64,000 nt of DNA from an uncultured Flavobacteriaceae bacterium (GTDB taxonomy: Bacteria; Bacteroidota; Bacteroidia; Flavobacteriales; Flavobacteriaceae), in the NCBI GenBank assembly GCA_943789455.1, contig CALSUE010000001.1, positions 1,029,813-1,093,812 of the forward strand. The letters run 5' to 3'. Below the pieces are notes generated by a model that saw only the letters and a program-made list of their open reading frames with translations, had not been told where the DNA came from and ran no database searches. Below, one piece after another: positions 8,333-16,702 of this stretch. The translations under genes and the position numbers were made by a program. Numbering within the stretch: position 1 is the first letter of the stretch; each line of letters starts with the position of its first letter.

Positions 8333-9013
8333 ATGAAAAAAGTAATCATTACAGGAACTAGCAGAGGAATTGGTTTTGAATTGGCACAACAATTTGCCAA
8401 AAATAATTTTCAGGTTTTAGCACTTTCAAGAAATCAAAAACCATTAGACAATTTAAAGCTAAAAAACATTGAAACACTATCTGTTGATGTTTGTAATCAA
8501 GATGATCTTCAAAAAGTATCTAAATACCTAAGTGAACACTGGGGAGATGTTGATATTTTAATTCATAATGCTGGTTTTTTAATCAATAAACCTTTTGAGA
8601 GTTTAACTAAGGATGATTTTTTAAGAGTTTATGATGTTAATGTCTTTGGAGTTGCAGCATTAACTCAAATTTGTATACCCTACTTAAAAAAAGGGAGTCA
8701 TGTAGTTACGATAAGTAGTATGGGAGGAATTCAAGGAAGTCTTAAGTTTCCTGGACTAGCAGCCTATAGTTCTGCAAAAGGAGCGGTAATAACCTTATCA
8801 GAATTGCTTGCTGAAGAGTATAAATCAGCCGAAATTGCTTTTAACGTATTAGCCATAGGAGCAGTTCAAACAGAAATGTTAGCAGAAGCTTTTCCAGACT
8901 ACCAAGCATCTTTGAATGCAAATGAAATGGCAGATTATATTTTTAATTTTGCAACTACTGCCAATAAATTCTATAATGGTAAAGTACTCCAAGTTTCTAA
9001 CACTACACCTTAG
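8333..9013 (+). CDS. Short-chain dehydrogenase/reductase family oxidoreductase
   Basis: A 226-residue classical SDR. It has the cofactor loop TGTSRGIG (residues 7-14), NAG (79-81), catalytic Ser in TISSM (around 128-129) and YSSAK (Tyr145, Lys149). The N-terminus favours NADP(H) (Arg in the glycine loop), but this is an inference. The substrate is unknown. It is followed after 11 bp by the SprT-like gene, and they are probably co-transcribed. Confidence 0.93.
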   Translation: MKKVIITGTSRGIGFELAQQFAKNNFQVLALSRNQKPLDNLKLKNIETLSVDVCNQDDLQKVSKYLSEHWGDVDILIHNAGFLINKPFESLTKDDFLRVYDVNVFGVAALTQICIPYLKKGSHVVTISSMGGIQGSLKFPGLAAYSSAKGAVITLSELLAEEYKSAEIAFNVLAIGAVQTEMLAEAFPDYQASLNANEMADYIFNFATTANKFYNGKVLQVSNTTP

Positions 9014-9024
9014 ACTTTAAAAAA

Positions 9025-9618
9025 GTGATAAATAATTTTCATAAATATATTCCAGAAAATGCTATTAATTTAGTTCAATCACTTATCGAGTATCATAGAA
9101 TAAATCTTAAAATTGTTAATCAAAGACAAACAAAACATGGTGATTTTAGACAACTTGCTAACGGAAAATTTCAAATCACAATTAATAACAACTTAAATCC
9201 CTTTCAATTTTTACTCACCCTAATTCACGAGATAGCACACCATACAACCTTTGAAAAATATGGTAGAATTCGACCACATGGAAAAGAATGGAAACAACAA
9301 TTTCAGTATTTAATGTTACCTTTTTTAAATCCAACAATATTTCCTGACCACATGTTAACTCCTTTAGCTCATTATTTAAAAAACCCAAAAGCAAGTACAG
9401 ATAGTGATGTAAAACTATCATTAGCATTAAAGGGAAACACCGCAGAAAATGGAAAGAATTTTGTTTTTGAACTTCCAACAAACTGTACATTTATTTTTAA
9501 AAATAAAATGTATAGAAAAGGTAAAAAAAGAAAAACTAGAATTGAGTGTATACAACTTACAACTAATCGTTTGTATCTTTTCAATCAGAATGCTGAAGTT
9601 ATTGTAAAGAAATTATAA
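9025..9618 (+). CDS. SprT-like zinc metalloprotease-domain protein
   Basis: GTG start, 197 residues. The zinc site H68-E-I-A-H72 is followed by RIRPHGKEWKQQF with His85 as likely third ligand, the SprT-like arrangement. The second half lacks the usual cysteine zinc ribbon but holds a basic stretch MYRKGKKRKTRIEC. Eukaryotic SPRTN removes DNA-protein crosslinks, whereas bacterial SprT proteins are uncharacterised, so a DNA-related role is only a guess. The gene ends 4 bp before the DUF389 gene. Confidence 0.85.
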   Translation: MINNFHKYIPENAINLVQSLIEYHRINLKIVNQRQTKHGDFRQLANGKFQITINNNLNPFQFLLTLIHEIAHHTTFEKYGRIRPHGKEWKQQFQYLMLPFLNPTIFPDHMLTPLAHYLKNPKASTDSDVKLSLALKGNTAENGKNFVFELPTNCTFIFKNKMYRKGKKRKTRIECIQLTTNRLYLFNQNAEVIVKKL

Positions 9619-9622
9619 AATT

Positions 9623-11038
9623 ATGGAAGAGAATCAATCAAACCAATCAGAGGTAAAACAAGAAAACGTAAAAAAAGAATTTAAAAGTTTTGCCATCAGT
9701 CTTAAAGATTTCTTTTTTGACCTTCTTGATATTCGAGAGGGAACGGATAAAAAGGATACAATTCAAAGAATTAAAGATGGGATTCATGTGAAGAGTCATA
9801 CAGCATGGATTCTTGTTTTCTCAATTATTATTGCCTCTATAGGGCTAAACATAAGTTCGTCAGCAGTTGTAATTGGTGCGATGCTAGTTTCTCCATTAAT
9901 GGGTCCAATTTTGGGAATTGGTCTCTCAATTGGAATCAACGACATAGACACAATGAAGAGTTCTCTTTCAAATCTTGGAGTTATGGTAGTACTTAGTGTT
10001 ATTACCTCTTTCTTGTTTTTTAGTATTCCAATTTTTCAAGAACAAACACCAGAATTATTAGCAAGAACAAAACCCGATGTAAGAGATGTAATGATTGCTA
10101 TAGCAGGGGGGTTAACTCTTATTGTAGCTCTTAGTAGATATAAAGAAATGACCAATACTATTGCGGGAATAGCCATCGCAACAGCTCTTATGCCTCCCCT
10201 ATGTACAGCTGGTTATGGATTAGCTGTTGGTAATTTATCATTTTTTGGAGGTGCTATGTTTTTGTTCATCATCAATTCAATATTTATCGCTTTAGCCACC
10301 TTCGTCATTATTAAATTTTTGAAATTTCCTGTAGTTAAATATATAGATTCGGCAAGTCGAAAAAGAATTGCACAATTAGCATCTACAGTTGCGTTGATAA
10401 TATTTTCGTATAGCATTTACACATTTGTACAATTGTATAAAGAAAATACATTTGAACAAAACTCCATGAAATATATCAATGATTTAGAGAAAGCTACTGG
10501 TGCGGGAATTATCAGTAAAAAAATTAATTACGTTGATAAAAAAATTGACTTGGTAAACATTGGAAAGAAATTAACAGAAGCGGAACAGGTTGAATGGAAA
10601 TCAAAACTAAAAGAATATGAATTAAATACTACTCTTCTTCAAATCACACAAGATGAAGAAACTTCAAAATTATCTGATAAAGTAAAGTCTATAGAGGACT
10701 TGTATGTAAAAAATCAAAAATTAATAGCATCAAAAGAAGAGAGTATTCAAGAAAAAGATCTTAAAATAAATGAACTAATCAAAGTATTAGAAAAACTAAC
10801 AAAAGAAAAAATTCCTTTTGCTCAAATTAGTCAAGAAGCAAAAATTAATTACGAAGGATTAAAAACGATTAGTTTCTCAAAAGTTATTTCTACTAATTTT
10901 GAAACAATAGACACCATACCTGTAGCCTCGATCAGTTGGCATGATAGCATAAAAAACAAAGACGACCTAAAGAATAAAATGACTAAATGGTTGCAAAAAA
11001 GGCTAAATTTAGAGAACTTAATTCTGAAAGAAAAATAA
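9623..11038 (+). CDS. DUF389 domain membrane protein with C-terminal coiled coil
   Basis: A 471-residue protein. After ~45 soluble residues come about six membrane segments carrying the DUF389 (TIGR00341-like) blocks IASIGLNISSSAVVIGAMLV, SPLMGPILGIGLSIGI and ATALMPPLCTAGYGLAVG. Residues ~280-471 are soluble with a charged coiled coil (SIEDLYVKNQKLIASKEES, KINELIKVLEKLTKEK). The function of DUF389 is unknown. The gene is 4 bp behind the SprT-like gene and ends at a terminator shared with the converging tRNA. Confidence 0.92.
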   Translation: MEENQSNQSEVKQENVKKEFKSFAISLKDFFFDLLDIREGTDKKDTIQRIKDGIHVKSHTAWILVFSIIIASIGLNISSSAVVIGAMLVSPLMGPILGIGLSIGINDIDTMKSSLSNLGVMVVLSVITSFLFFSIPIFQEQTPELLARTKPDVRDVMIAIAGGLTLIVALSRYKEMTNTIAGIAIATALMPPLCTAGYGLAVGNLSFFGGAMFLFIINSIFIALATFVIIKFLKFPVVKYIDSASRKRIAQLASTVALIIFSYSIYTFVQLYKENTFEQNSMKYINDLEKATGAGIISKKINYVDKKIDLVNIGKKLTEAEQVEWKSKLKEYELNTTLLQITQDEETSKLSDKVKSIEDLYVKNQKLIASKEESIQEKDLKINELIKVLEKLTKEKIPFAQISQEAKINYEGLKTISFSKVISTNFETIDTIPVASISWHDSIKNKDDLKNKMTKWLQKRLNLENLILKEK

Positions 11039-11047
11039 GGTCATAAA

Positions 11048-11080
11048 AAAACTCCAAACAAATGTTTGGAGTTTAATTTT
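11048..11080. terminator. Terminator between the DUF389 gene and tRNA-Lys
   Basis: A perfect 10-bp stem AACTCCAAAC / GTTTGGAGTT (11050-11073) with an AAAT loop. On minus it is followed by seven T, giving a strong terminator for the tRNA. On plus it is followed by TTAATTTTT, weaker, for the DUF389 gene. Confidence 0.85.
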
Positions 11081-11082
11081 TG

Positions 11083-11155
11083 TGACCGGGCTGGGGCTCG
11101 AACCCAGGACCCTCTCCTTAAAAGGGAGATGCTCTACCAACTGAGCTACCAGGTC
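11083..11155 (-). tRNA. tRNA-Lys (TTT)
   Basis: A 73-nt cloverleaf read on minus: D arm GCTC/GAGC, anticodon stem TCTCC/GGAGA with loop CTTTTAA (anticodon TTT, lysine), variable loop GGGTC, T arm CTGGG/CCCAG with TTCGAGC, discriminator A. The acceptor stem GACCTGG/CCCGGTC has one mismatch, T5 against C68. The 3' CCA is not encoded. It is a single-gene unit with a near-perfect promoter and a terminator. Confidence 0.95.
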
Positions 11156-11175
11156 ATTTTATTCCTTAGCGGGTG

Positions 11176-11206
11176 CAAATATAAAAGCAAATATTCAATT
11201 TTCAAA
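11176..11206 (-). promoter_or_regulatory. Promoter of tRNA-Lys (TTTG-N19-TATATTTG)
   Basis: TTTG at 11206-11203 is followed after exactly 19 nt by TATATTTG at 11183-11176. This is an ideal Bacteroidota promoter, ending about 20 nt before the mature tRNA 5' end. Confidence 0.75.
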
Positions 11207-11214
11207 CTAAATTT

Positions 11215-11982
11215 TTACTTAGTTTCATTTAAATAGGTAAGTCGTACTTTTTTAAATAATTCAGAGCTGTAAACAAATTTCACAACAGCTTCATTATCAG
11301 TTTTAAAGATCTCTTTATTGGTTCCTTCCCATGCTTTTACTCCATCTTTCAAAAAGACTATTTTATCTCCAATTTGCATCACAGAATTCATATCATGGGT
11401 ATTTATAACAGTTGTTATTTTATATTCATCAGTAATTTCCTGGATTAAATTATCAATTAGTATGGCTGTATTAGGATCTAATCCAGAATTGGGTTCATCA
11501 CAAAATAAATATTTTGGATTCATCACAATAGCTCTTGCAATAGCAACTCTTTTTTGCATTCCTCCAGAGAGTTCTGCAGGATATTTAGAATTAGAGTTTT
11601 CTAAATTTACACGTTTTAAAACAAAATTTACACGCTCTAGCATTTGTTCCTCAGGTTGTTTTTTGAACATTTTTAGAGGAAACATTACGTTGTCTTGCAC
11701 GGTTTGCGAATCAAATAGAGCACTTCCTTGAAAAACCATACCAATCTCTTGACGCCATTGTCTTTTTTGCTCGGTAGTAAATTCTGTATTTATGCCTCCA
11801 TTAAAAGAAATGGTGCCACTTTCAGGTGAATGCAAACCAATTAATGACTTTAAAAACACAGTCTTTCCAGAGCCACTTTGCCCAATAATTAAACTGGTTT
11901 TTCCAGGCTTAAAGGTGGTTGAAATTCCTTTCAAAACCTGTATCCCGTTAAACCCTTTATATAATTTATCTACAATAATCAT
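11215..11982 (-). CDS. mlaF: ABC transporter ATP-binding protein, MlaF family
   Basis: A 255-residue ATPase with Walker A GQSGSGKT (34-41), signature LSGGM (138-142), Walker B YLFCDEP (around 158-164), then SGLDP and the H-loop THDM. The LSGGMQKR form of the signature is typical of the MlaF/MCE-associated group, which moves phospholipids between membranes. Its ATG overlaps the stop of the upstream permease gene (TAATG), so the two are translationally coupled. The MCE-domain substrate-binding partner (MlaD) is not next to it. Confidence 0.93.
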   Translation of the reverse strand: MIIVDKLYKGFNGIQVLKGISTTFKPGKTSLIIGQSGSGKTVFLKSLIGLHSPESGTISFNGGINTEFTTEQKRQWRQEIGMVFQGSALFDSQTVQDNVMFPLKMFKKQPEEQMLERVNFVLKRVNLENSNSKYPAELSGGMQKRVAIARAIVMNPKYLFCDEPNSGLDPNTAILIDNLIQEITDEYKITTVINTHDMNSVMQIGDKIVFLKDGVKAWEGTNKEIFKTDNEAVVKFVYSSELFKKVRLTYLNETK

Positions 11983-12722
11983 TATGTAAGTAACATTTGA
12001 GTTAAGAAATAATTAGAGATGACAATTAAAATAATGGTCCAAACCACAGCCTGTGTACTTGCTTTTCCAACTGCTATAGATCCACCTTTCACATAATATC
12101 CATGATAAGAAGGAACGGTTGCTATTAGAAATGCAAATATTAACGTTTTAATTAGTGCATATTGAACTAAAAAAGGATTAAAATCTAATTGCAATCCTTG
12201 GGTGTAATCTATTTCAGAAAACATAGATGATGTAAAACCTGCTACCCAACCACCAAATATGCCAAGAAACATAGCTAATATCACTAAAAATGGATAGAAG
12301 AAAACAGTTGCTAATACCTTTGGAAGAACTAAATAATTAAGAGAATTTATCCCCATAACTTCTAAAGCATCTATCTGTTCACTCACCCGCATACTTCCAA
12401 TACTAGAGGTGATGTATGAGCCTACTTTTCCTGCCAAAATAATTGAACAAAATGTTGGGGCAAATTCTAAAATCACAGATCGTTTAGTGGCAAAACCAAC
12501 TAAATATTTAGGAATAAGTGGATTTTCAATATTTAAAGCGGTTTGAAGAGCGATAACACCACCAATAAAAAAAGAAATAAAAATAACAATACCTATAGAC
12601 TTGATCCCTAATTCCTCGAATTCTCTAAAAAGAGCTTCTTTGAAAACTTTTCCTTTTTGAGGCTTTTTAAAAACCTGCCCAAGCATCATAAAATATTTAC
12701 CAATATGTTTTAGGTAAGCCAT
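11982..12722 (-). CDS. mlaE: ABC transporter permease, MlaE family
   Basis: A 246-residue membrane protein with MlaE blocks GVIALQTALNIENPLIPKYL, LAGKVGSYITSSIGSMRVSEQIDALEVMGI and YYVKGGSIAVGKASTQAVV. An amphipathic N-terminal helix is followed by about five membrane spans. It is the inner-membrane part of a phospholipid (Mla-type) transporter and works as a dimer with MlaF, encoded by the overlapping downstream gene. The gene diverges from pafA across 111 bp. Confidence 0.93.
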   Translation of the reverse strand: MAYLKHIGKYFMMLGQVFKKPQKGKVFKEALFREFEELGIKSIGIVIFISFFIGGVIALQTALNIENPLIPKYLVGFATKRSVILEFAPTFCSIILAGKVGSYITSSIGSMRVSEQIDALEVMGINSLNYLVLPKVLATVFFYPFLVILAMFLGIFGGWVAGFTSSMFSEIDYTQGLQLDFNPFLVQYALIKTLIFAFLIATVPSYHGYYVKGGSIAVGKASTQAVVWTIILIVISNYFLTQMLLT

Positions 12723-12799
12723 TCTTTTTTTTCTTTATGCTAAAGTATTAAAATATCATTAACCTCACGAATAATAACAGGGATGAAACTAAAAATAAT

Positions 12800-12822
12800 T
12801 ACTTTTGGTAATTATACCAAAA
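12800..12822 (+). promoter_or_regulatory. pafA promoter box overlapped by an inverted repeat
   Basis: TACTTTTG (12800-12807) matches the -7 consensus. An inverted repeat TTTTGGTA (12803-12810) / TACCAAAA (12815-12822) overlaps its right half, as an operator would. It lies inside the longest reading frame, which argues that translation starts later, at 12834. Confidence 0.5.
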
Positions 12823-12833
12823 TATTATACCTA

Positions 12834-14471
12834 ATGAAAAGACATCTCTTTCTATTAATTTTCGTTGTCACTTTTATTTACAGTTGTGAAAAAAGAAAAA
12901 TAAAAGAGCAGAAACCAACTCTAGTAGTGGGTATTGTTGTTGATCAAATGCGATTTGATTATTTAACAAAATATGTGGACAGGTATAGCGAACATGGCTT
13001 CAAAAAATTATTAAATCAAGGGTTTTCATTAACTAACGCTCATTTTAATCACTTAGGAACCTATACAGCTGTTGGACATGCATCAATATACACTGGAACA
13101 ACACCAAGTGATCACGGTATTATTGGTAATAATTGGTATGATAAATATTTGAAAAAATCTATTTATTGTGTAGATGACTCAAACTACAATTCAATTGGAA
13201 CACTGAGTAATTCTGGTGAGAAATCACCAAAAAGATTAGTAACAACTACCATTACAGATCAAGTTCGCTTGGGTCAAAATATGAGAGGTAAATCTATTGG
13301 AATTGCCATCAAAGACCGATCTTCTGTTCTGCCTGCTGGTCATACTGCCACAGGTGCCTATTGGTATGAGGGAAAAGATGAAAACAATTGGATTACCAGC
13401 TCTTACTATATGGATAAACTTCCCAAATGGGTTGTTGATTTTAATTCAACTAATAAAGCAGATGAATATCTCTCAAAACCTTGGAATACGCTATATCCTA
13501 TTGAATCATATGTTCAAAGCTTGGCAGATGATAATCCGTATGAAGGAACTTTTAACGGTGAAACTTCTCCAACATTTCCTCATGATTTACCTACTCTTAG
13601 AAAGATAAATGGAAACTTTGATATAATTAAAGATACTCCATTCGGAAATGATTTAACCCTAGACTTTGCCAAAGCTGCAATTAAAGGGGAACACTTAGGA
13701 AAAAATGATGCGGTCGATTTTTTAGCAATAAGCTTTTCAAGTACAGATTATGTTGGACACCAATACGGAACAGATGCCATTGAAATTGAAGATACTTACT
13801 TGAGACTTGATCAAAATATTGCAGATTTATTTGAATATTTAGATCAAGAAGTTGGTGTTGGAAATTATACGATTTTCCTAACTGCAGATCATGGAGCTTC
13901 TCAGGTACCCTCTTATCTTCAGTCATTAAAAATTCCTGCACCTTATTTTAGACGTCAAAAATTTGCAACATATTTAACTGAAGTTTCTAAGGCTTATTTT
14001 GATGGTCAGAATTTAGTTGAAAATATTTCTAACTTTCAAATTTTCTTAAACAAAGAAAAAATTAAAAAACTAAAGTTAAATTTAGACGCTGTTGCCAATG
14101 TATTTGCACAAGAAGCCTTATTATTTGACGGGATATATAAATCAGTTACATCTAAAACATTACAAACTACCGAATTCACTACTGGTATTTTAGAGAAAAT
14201 ACAACATGGCTACAATCAAAAATTATCTGGAGATGTTATTGTGATTCCAACACCCGGAACTATTTCTCGAGGAAAAACAGGAACCACTCATGGCTCTGCT
14301 TATAGCTATGATACTCATGTACCAATTCTATTTTACGGAGTTGGTATAACAAACGGATTATCTCATAAAAATTATAACGTAAGAGATATTGCTCCAACTT
14401 TAGCTACCCTTCTTGGCGTAGAATTTCCAAATGGAAACTCAGGAAAGGTTATTGAAGAAGTTTTAAAATAA
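12834..14471 (+). CDS. pafA: PafA-type alkaline phosphatase, lipoprotein
   Basis: I chose the ATG at 12834 (545 residues) over 12783 because it gives the lipoprotein signal MKRHLFLLIFVVTFIYSC and lies just after a promoter box. Residues match the Chryseobacterium PafA monoesterase site almost position for position: nucleophile Thr78 in TYTAVGH (PafA Thr79), Asn99 (Asn100), and Lys160/Arg162 in IKDR (Lys162/Arg164). Metal ligands include VVDQM, SSTDYVGH, TADHG and THGSAYSYDTHVPI. PafA hydrolyses phosphate monoesters and is not blocked by phosphate product to the degree PhoA is. It is expected on the periplasmic or outer surface for phosphate scavenging. Confidence 0.92.
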   Translation: MKRHLFLLIFVVTFIYSCEKRKIKEQKPTLVVGIVVDQMRFDYLTKYVDRYSEHGFKKLLNQGFSLTNAHFNHLGTYTAVGHASIYTGTTPSDHGIIGNNWYDKYLKKSIYCVDDSNYNSIGTLSNSGEKSPKRLVTTTITDQVRLGQNMRGKSIGIAIKDRSSVLPAGHTATGAYWYEGKDENNWITSSYYMDKLPKWVVDFNSTNKADEYLSKPWNTLYPIESYVQSLADDNPYEGTFNGETSPTFPHDLPTLRKINGNFDIIKDTPFGNDLTLDFAKAAIKGEHLGKNDAVDFLAISFSSTDYVGHQYGTDAIEIEDTYLRLDQNIADLFEYLDQEVGVGNYTIFLTADHGASQVPSYLQSLKIPAPYFRRQKFATYLTEVSKAYFDGQNLVENISNFQIFLNKEKIKKLKLNLDAVANVFAQEALLFDGIYKSVTSKTLQTTEFTTGILEKIQHGYNQKLSGDVIVIPTPGTISRGKTGTTHGSAYSYDTHVPILFYGVGITNGLSHKNYNVRDIAPTLATLLGVEFPNGNSGKVIEEVLK

Positions 14472-14482
14472 TTTGATGAAAA

Positions 14483-15421
14483 TTAATTTTCTTTAGGTAA
14501 AAAAATCTCAGCCATCATGCATCGAGCACTTCCTCCTCCGCAAGCTTCAATGGTATCTAATGAGCTAGAAATAATTTTACAATGATTTCCTATTTGTGAA
14601 AGTTGCGATTGATTTAATGAATTGTGTGCCGCTTGGCTCATTACTAAAAAAAGTTCATTATTTCTTCCTCGAACTTGCAACATGTTTCCAGCAAAATTAT
14701 TTACTTGACTTTCAGATATTTCAATAATTTTCTTACCATCTTCTTTCAAGTGTTTTAATACATTTTTGCGTTCTTTTTTATCATCTATACTATCTAAACA
14801 GATCACTGCAAACGTTTCTGCTAAACACATCATAACATTGGTGTGATAAATTGCTTCTCTTTTGTCATTAACAGTTTGATATGAAGAAAATACAACTGGA
14901 GTATATTCAAAATCTTCACAAAACTCAATGAATAAATCTTCGTCTGCTCTGGGTGAAAGAGCACAATAAGCTTTTCTATTAACTCTATCTAATAATAAAC
15001 TTCCAGTACCCTCTAAAAAAATACCGTCATTCTCAGCATCAGAATAATCAATACTGTCTTTTATAACAAACCCTTTTTCTTCGAGTTGGTCTAGTATGTC
15101 TTCTCTTCTTTCAAAACGTCTATTCTCTGCAAACATAGGATATATACCAACTGTACCAGTTTCATGAAAAGAAATCCAATTGTTAGGAAAGATAGAATCT
15201 GGAGTATCCGAACCCTCAATATCTGAAATTACAATTACTTGAACTCCATGAGATTTTAATTTCATGACATAATTATCAAATTCTTGTTGGGCATTTTTAT
15301 TTACAGATTCAGGCAACAAATTATCCAATACTTTTTGATAATAATTATTAACTGCAGTTTGCTCATTCATCCTAAAGTTTATAGGACGAATCATAAGAAT
15401 CGAATTTGTTGTTTGTTGCAT
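14483..15421 (-). CDS. ctlX: CtlX-type amidinohydrolase/citrulline hydrolase family protein (pentein fold)
   Basis: A 312-residue protein of the guanidino-group modifying superfamily. Visible active-site blocks are FPNNW (78-82, in the place of the usual FxRD), FLEGTGS (135-141), His193 in IYHTN, and Cys301 in GGGSARC near the C-terminus, the expected nucleophile. The whole layout fits the CtlX family, whose Francisella member is a citrulline ureidase. The substrate (citrulline, arginine or another guanidino/ureido compound) cannot be told from sequence. It is transcribed alone on minus and converges with pafA, 11 bp apart without an obvious terminator. Confidence 0.85.
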   Translation of the reverse strand: MQQTTNSILMIRPINFRMNEQTAVNNYYQKVLDNLLPESVNKNAQQEFDNYVMKLKSHGVQVIVISDIEGSDTPDSIFPNNWISFHETGTVGIYPMFAENRRFERREDILDQLEEKGFVIKDSIDYSDAENDGIFLEGTGSLLLDRVNRKAYCALSPRADEDLFIEFCEDFEYTPVVFSSYQTVNDKREAIYHTNVMMCLAETFAVICLDSIDDKKERKNVLKHLKEDGKKIIEISESQVNNFAGNMLQVRGRNNELFLVMSQAAHNSLNQSQLSQIGNHCKIISSSLDTIEACGGGSARCMMAEIFLPKEN

Positions 15422-15440
15422 AATTCACTTATTTCAATTA

Positions 15441-15448
15441 CAAAACTA
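15441..15448 (-). promoter_or_regulatory. -7 promoter box for the ctlX gene
   Basis: TAGTTTTG on minus matches TAnnTTTG, 19 nt before the ATG at 15421. A TTTG occurs 15 nt upstream, closer than usual. Confidence 0.4.
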
Positions 15449-15558
15449 TTACTTTTTTACTTCCAAAAAAAAGCGAATAGTATTTTTCAACTTTTAATTA
15501 GATCTAAAATTAATTAACAAGTCTTTGAGATTAATTTAACAAAATTTAATATCTATTT

Positions 15559-15588
15559 TGTTTAACAAAATTCTAGTTTTGTTAAACA
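15559..15588 (+). promoter_or_regulatory. Perfect 12-bp inverted repeat overlapping the promoter of the FAS1 lipoprotein gene
   Basis: Arms TGTTTAACAAAA (15559-15570) and TTTTGTTAAACA (15577-15588) are perfect complements with a 6-nt spacer. The box TAGTTTTG (15574-15581), a -7 match, lies inside it. A further direct copy of TTTAACAAAATT sits at about 15535. No T-run follows, so it is more like an operator than a terminator. Confidence 0.55.
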
Positions 15589-15612
15589 TTAATATAAAAA
15601 AAATACACTATT

Positions 15613-16590
15613 ATGAAAAATTTATTAAAGATTATCCCAATTCTATTAATTTCTCTTACAACCCTTCAATCTTGTAATGACGACACTGACAATGAATTAC
15701 CCTATGAGCCTGAAGTACCGACAACTAATACTATAGTTGATGTAGCTTTAGGTGCTGAAAACCTTACAACTCTAGTTGCAGCATTACAAAAGGCTGATTT
15801 AGTGACTACTTTAGCAAGTCAAGGACCTTTTACAGTTCTAGCACCTTCTAACGACGCTTTTAACACATTTTTAAGCGATAATGGATTCAGTAGTTTAGAG
15901 GATGTTCCTGTTGATGTTTTAACCAATATACTTCTTAACCACGTTATAGGAGGAAGACTAGCTTCAACAGACTTATCTACGGGGTATGCATCAACTTTTG
16001 CTACAACTTCAGCTTCAGATGCTTCAATGTCAATTTTTATTGATACTTCTAATGGAGTAAGATTTAACGGCGTATCTTCTGTTACTGATGCAAACATTGA
16101 AGCAGACAACGGAATCGTTCACTTAGTAGATGCTGTGATCGGATTACCAAGTGTTGTTACATTTGCTGTAGCTGATCCAACATTTTCAACCCTAGTAGCT
16201 GCTTTAACAAGAAATGACTTGACAACTGATTTTGTAGGTGTTTTGTCTACAGCTACAGGAACTTCTCCAGCACCATTTACTGTATTTGCACCAACTAATG
16301 ATGCCTTTGGGTCATTATTAACTGAGTTAGGTGTATCAGGATTAGGTGATATTGATGAGCCAACTTTAGACGCAGTTCTTAAAGTTCATGTTGTAGCAGG
16401 AGCAAATGTTTTTGATACCGATTTAACAGATAACCTAACAGTAACTACTTTGGGTGGAGACATTACAGCAAATGTTACTGGTGGTGCAACATTAACAGAT
16501 GCCAACGGAAGAGTTTCTGACATCATTGCTACAAACGTTCAAGCAAATAATGGTATAATCCATGCTATTAATAAAGTTATTTTACCATAA
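15613..16590 (+). CDS. Fasciclin (FAS1) domain lipoprotein, two domains
   Basis: A 325-residue protein with lipoprotein signal ending TTLQSC (Cys21). There are two FAS1 repeats, roughly 40-178 and 180-325. Each has the H1 block (GPFTVLAPSNDAFNTFL; APFTVFAPTNDAFGSLL) and the closing block (NGIVHLVDAVIGLP; NGIIHAINKVILP). FAS1 domains mediate cell or matrix adhesion; in Bacteroidota they are surface or periplasmic lipoproteins. The gene is transcribed alone, with a palindromic promoter region upstream and a terminator downstream. Confidence 0.93.
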   Translation: MKNLLKIIPILLISLTTLQSCNDDTDNELPYEPEVPTTNTIVDVALGAENLTTLVAALQKADLVTTLASQGPFTVLAPSNDAFNTFLSDNGFSSLEDVPVDVLTNILLNHVIGGRLASTDLSTGYASTFATTSASDASMSIFIDTSNGVRFNGVSSVTDANIEADNGIVHLVDAVIGLPSVVTFAVADPTFSTLVAALTRNDLTTDFVGVLSTATGTSPAPFTVFAPTNDAFGSLLTELGVSGLGDIDEPTLDAVLKVHVVAGANVFDTDLTDNLTVTTLGGDITANVTGGATLTDANGRVSDIIATNVQANNGIIHAINKVILP

Positions 16591-16613
16591 TTAGGTATTT
16601 TACACTAAAAAAA

Positions 16614-16642
16614 AGTTCATCATTCTATGATGGACTTTTTTT
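16614..16642 (+). terminator. Terminator after the FAS1 lipoprotein gene
   Basis: A 10-bp stem AGTTCATCAT / ATGATGGACT with one G-U pair and a TCT loop, followed by seven T. Confidence 0.85.
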
Positions 16643-16702
16643 ATTTACTTGCATAATGAAAAGCTTCAATTCTTATCAAATACTAAATTACCTGAAATTT
16701 GA

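Noticed and set aside
12783..12833. Earlier ATG for pafA
   Set aside because: It lies upstream of a -7 promoter box and disrupts an otherwise clean lipoprotein signal peptide from 12834.
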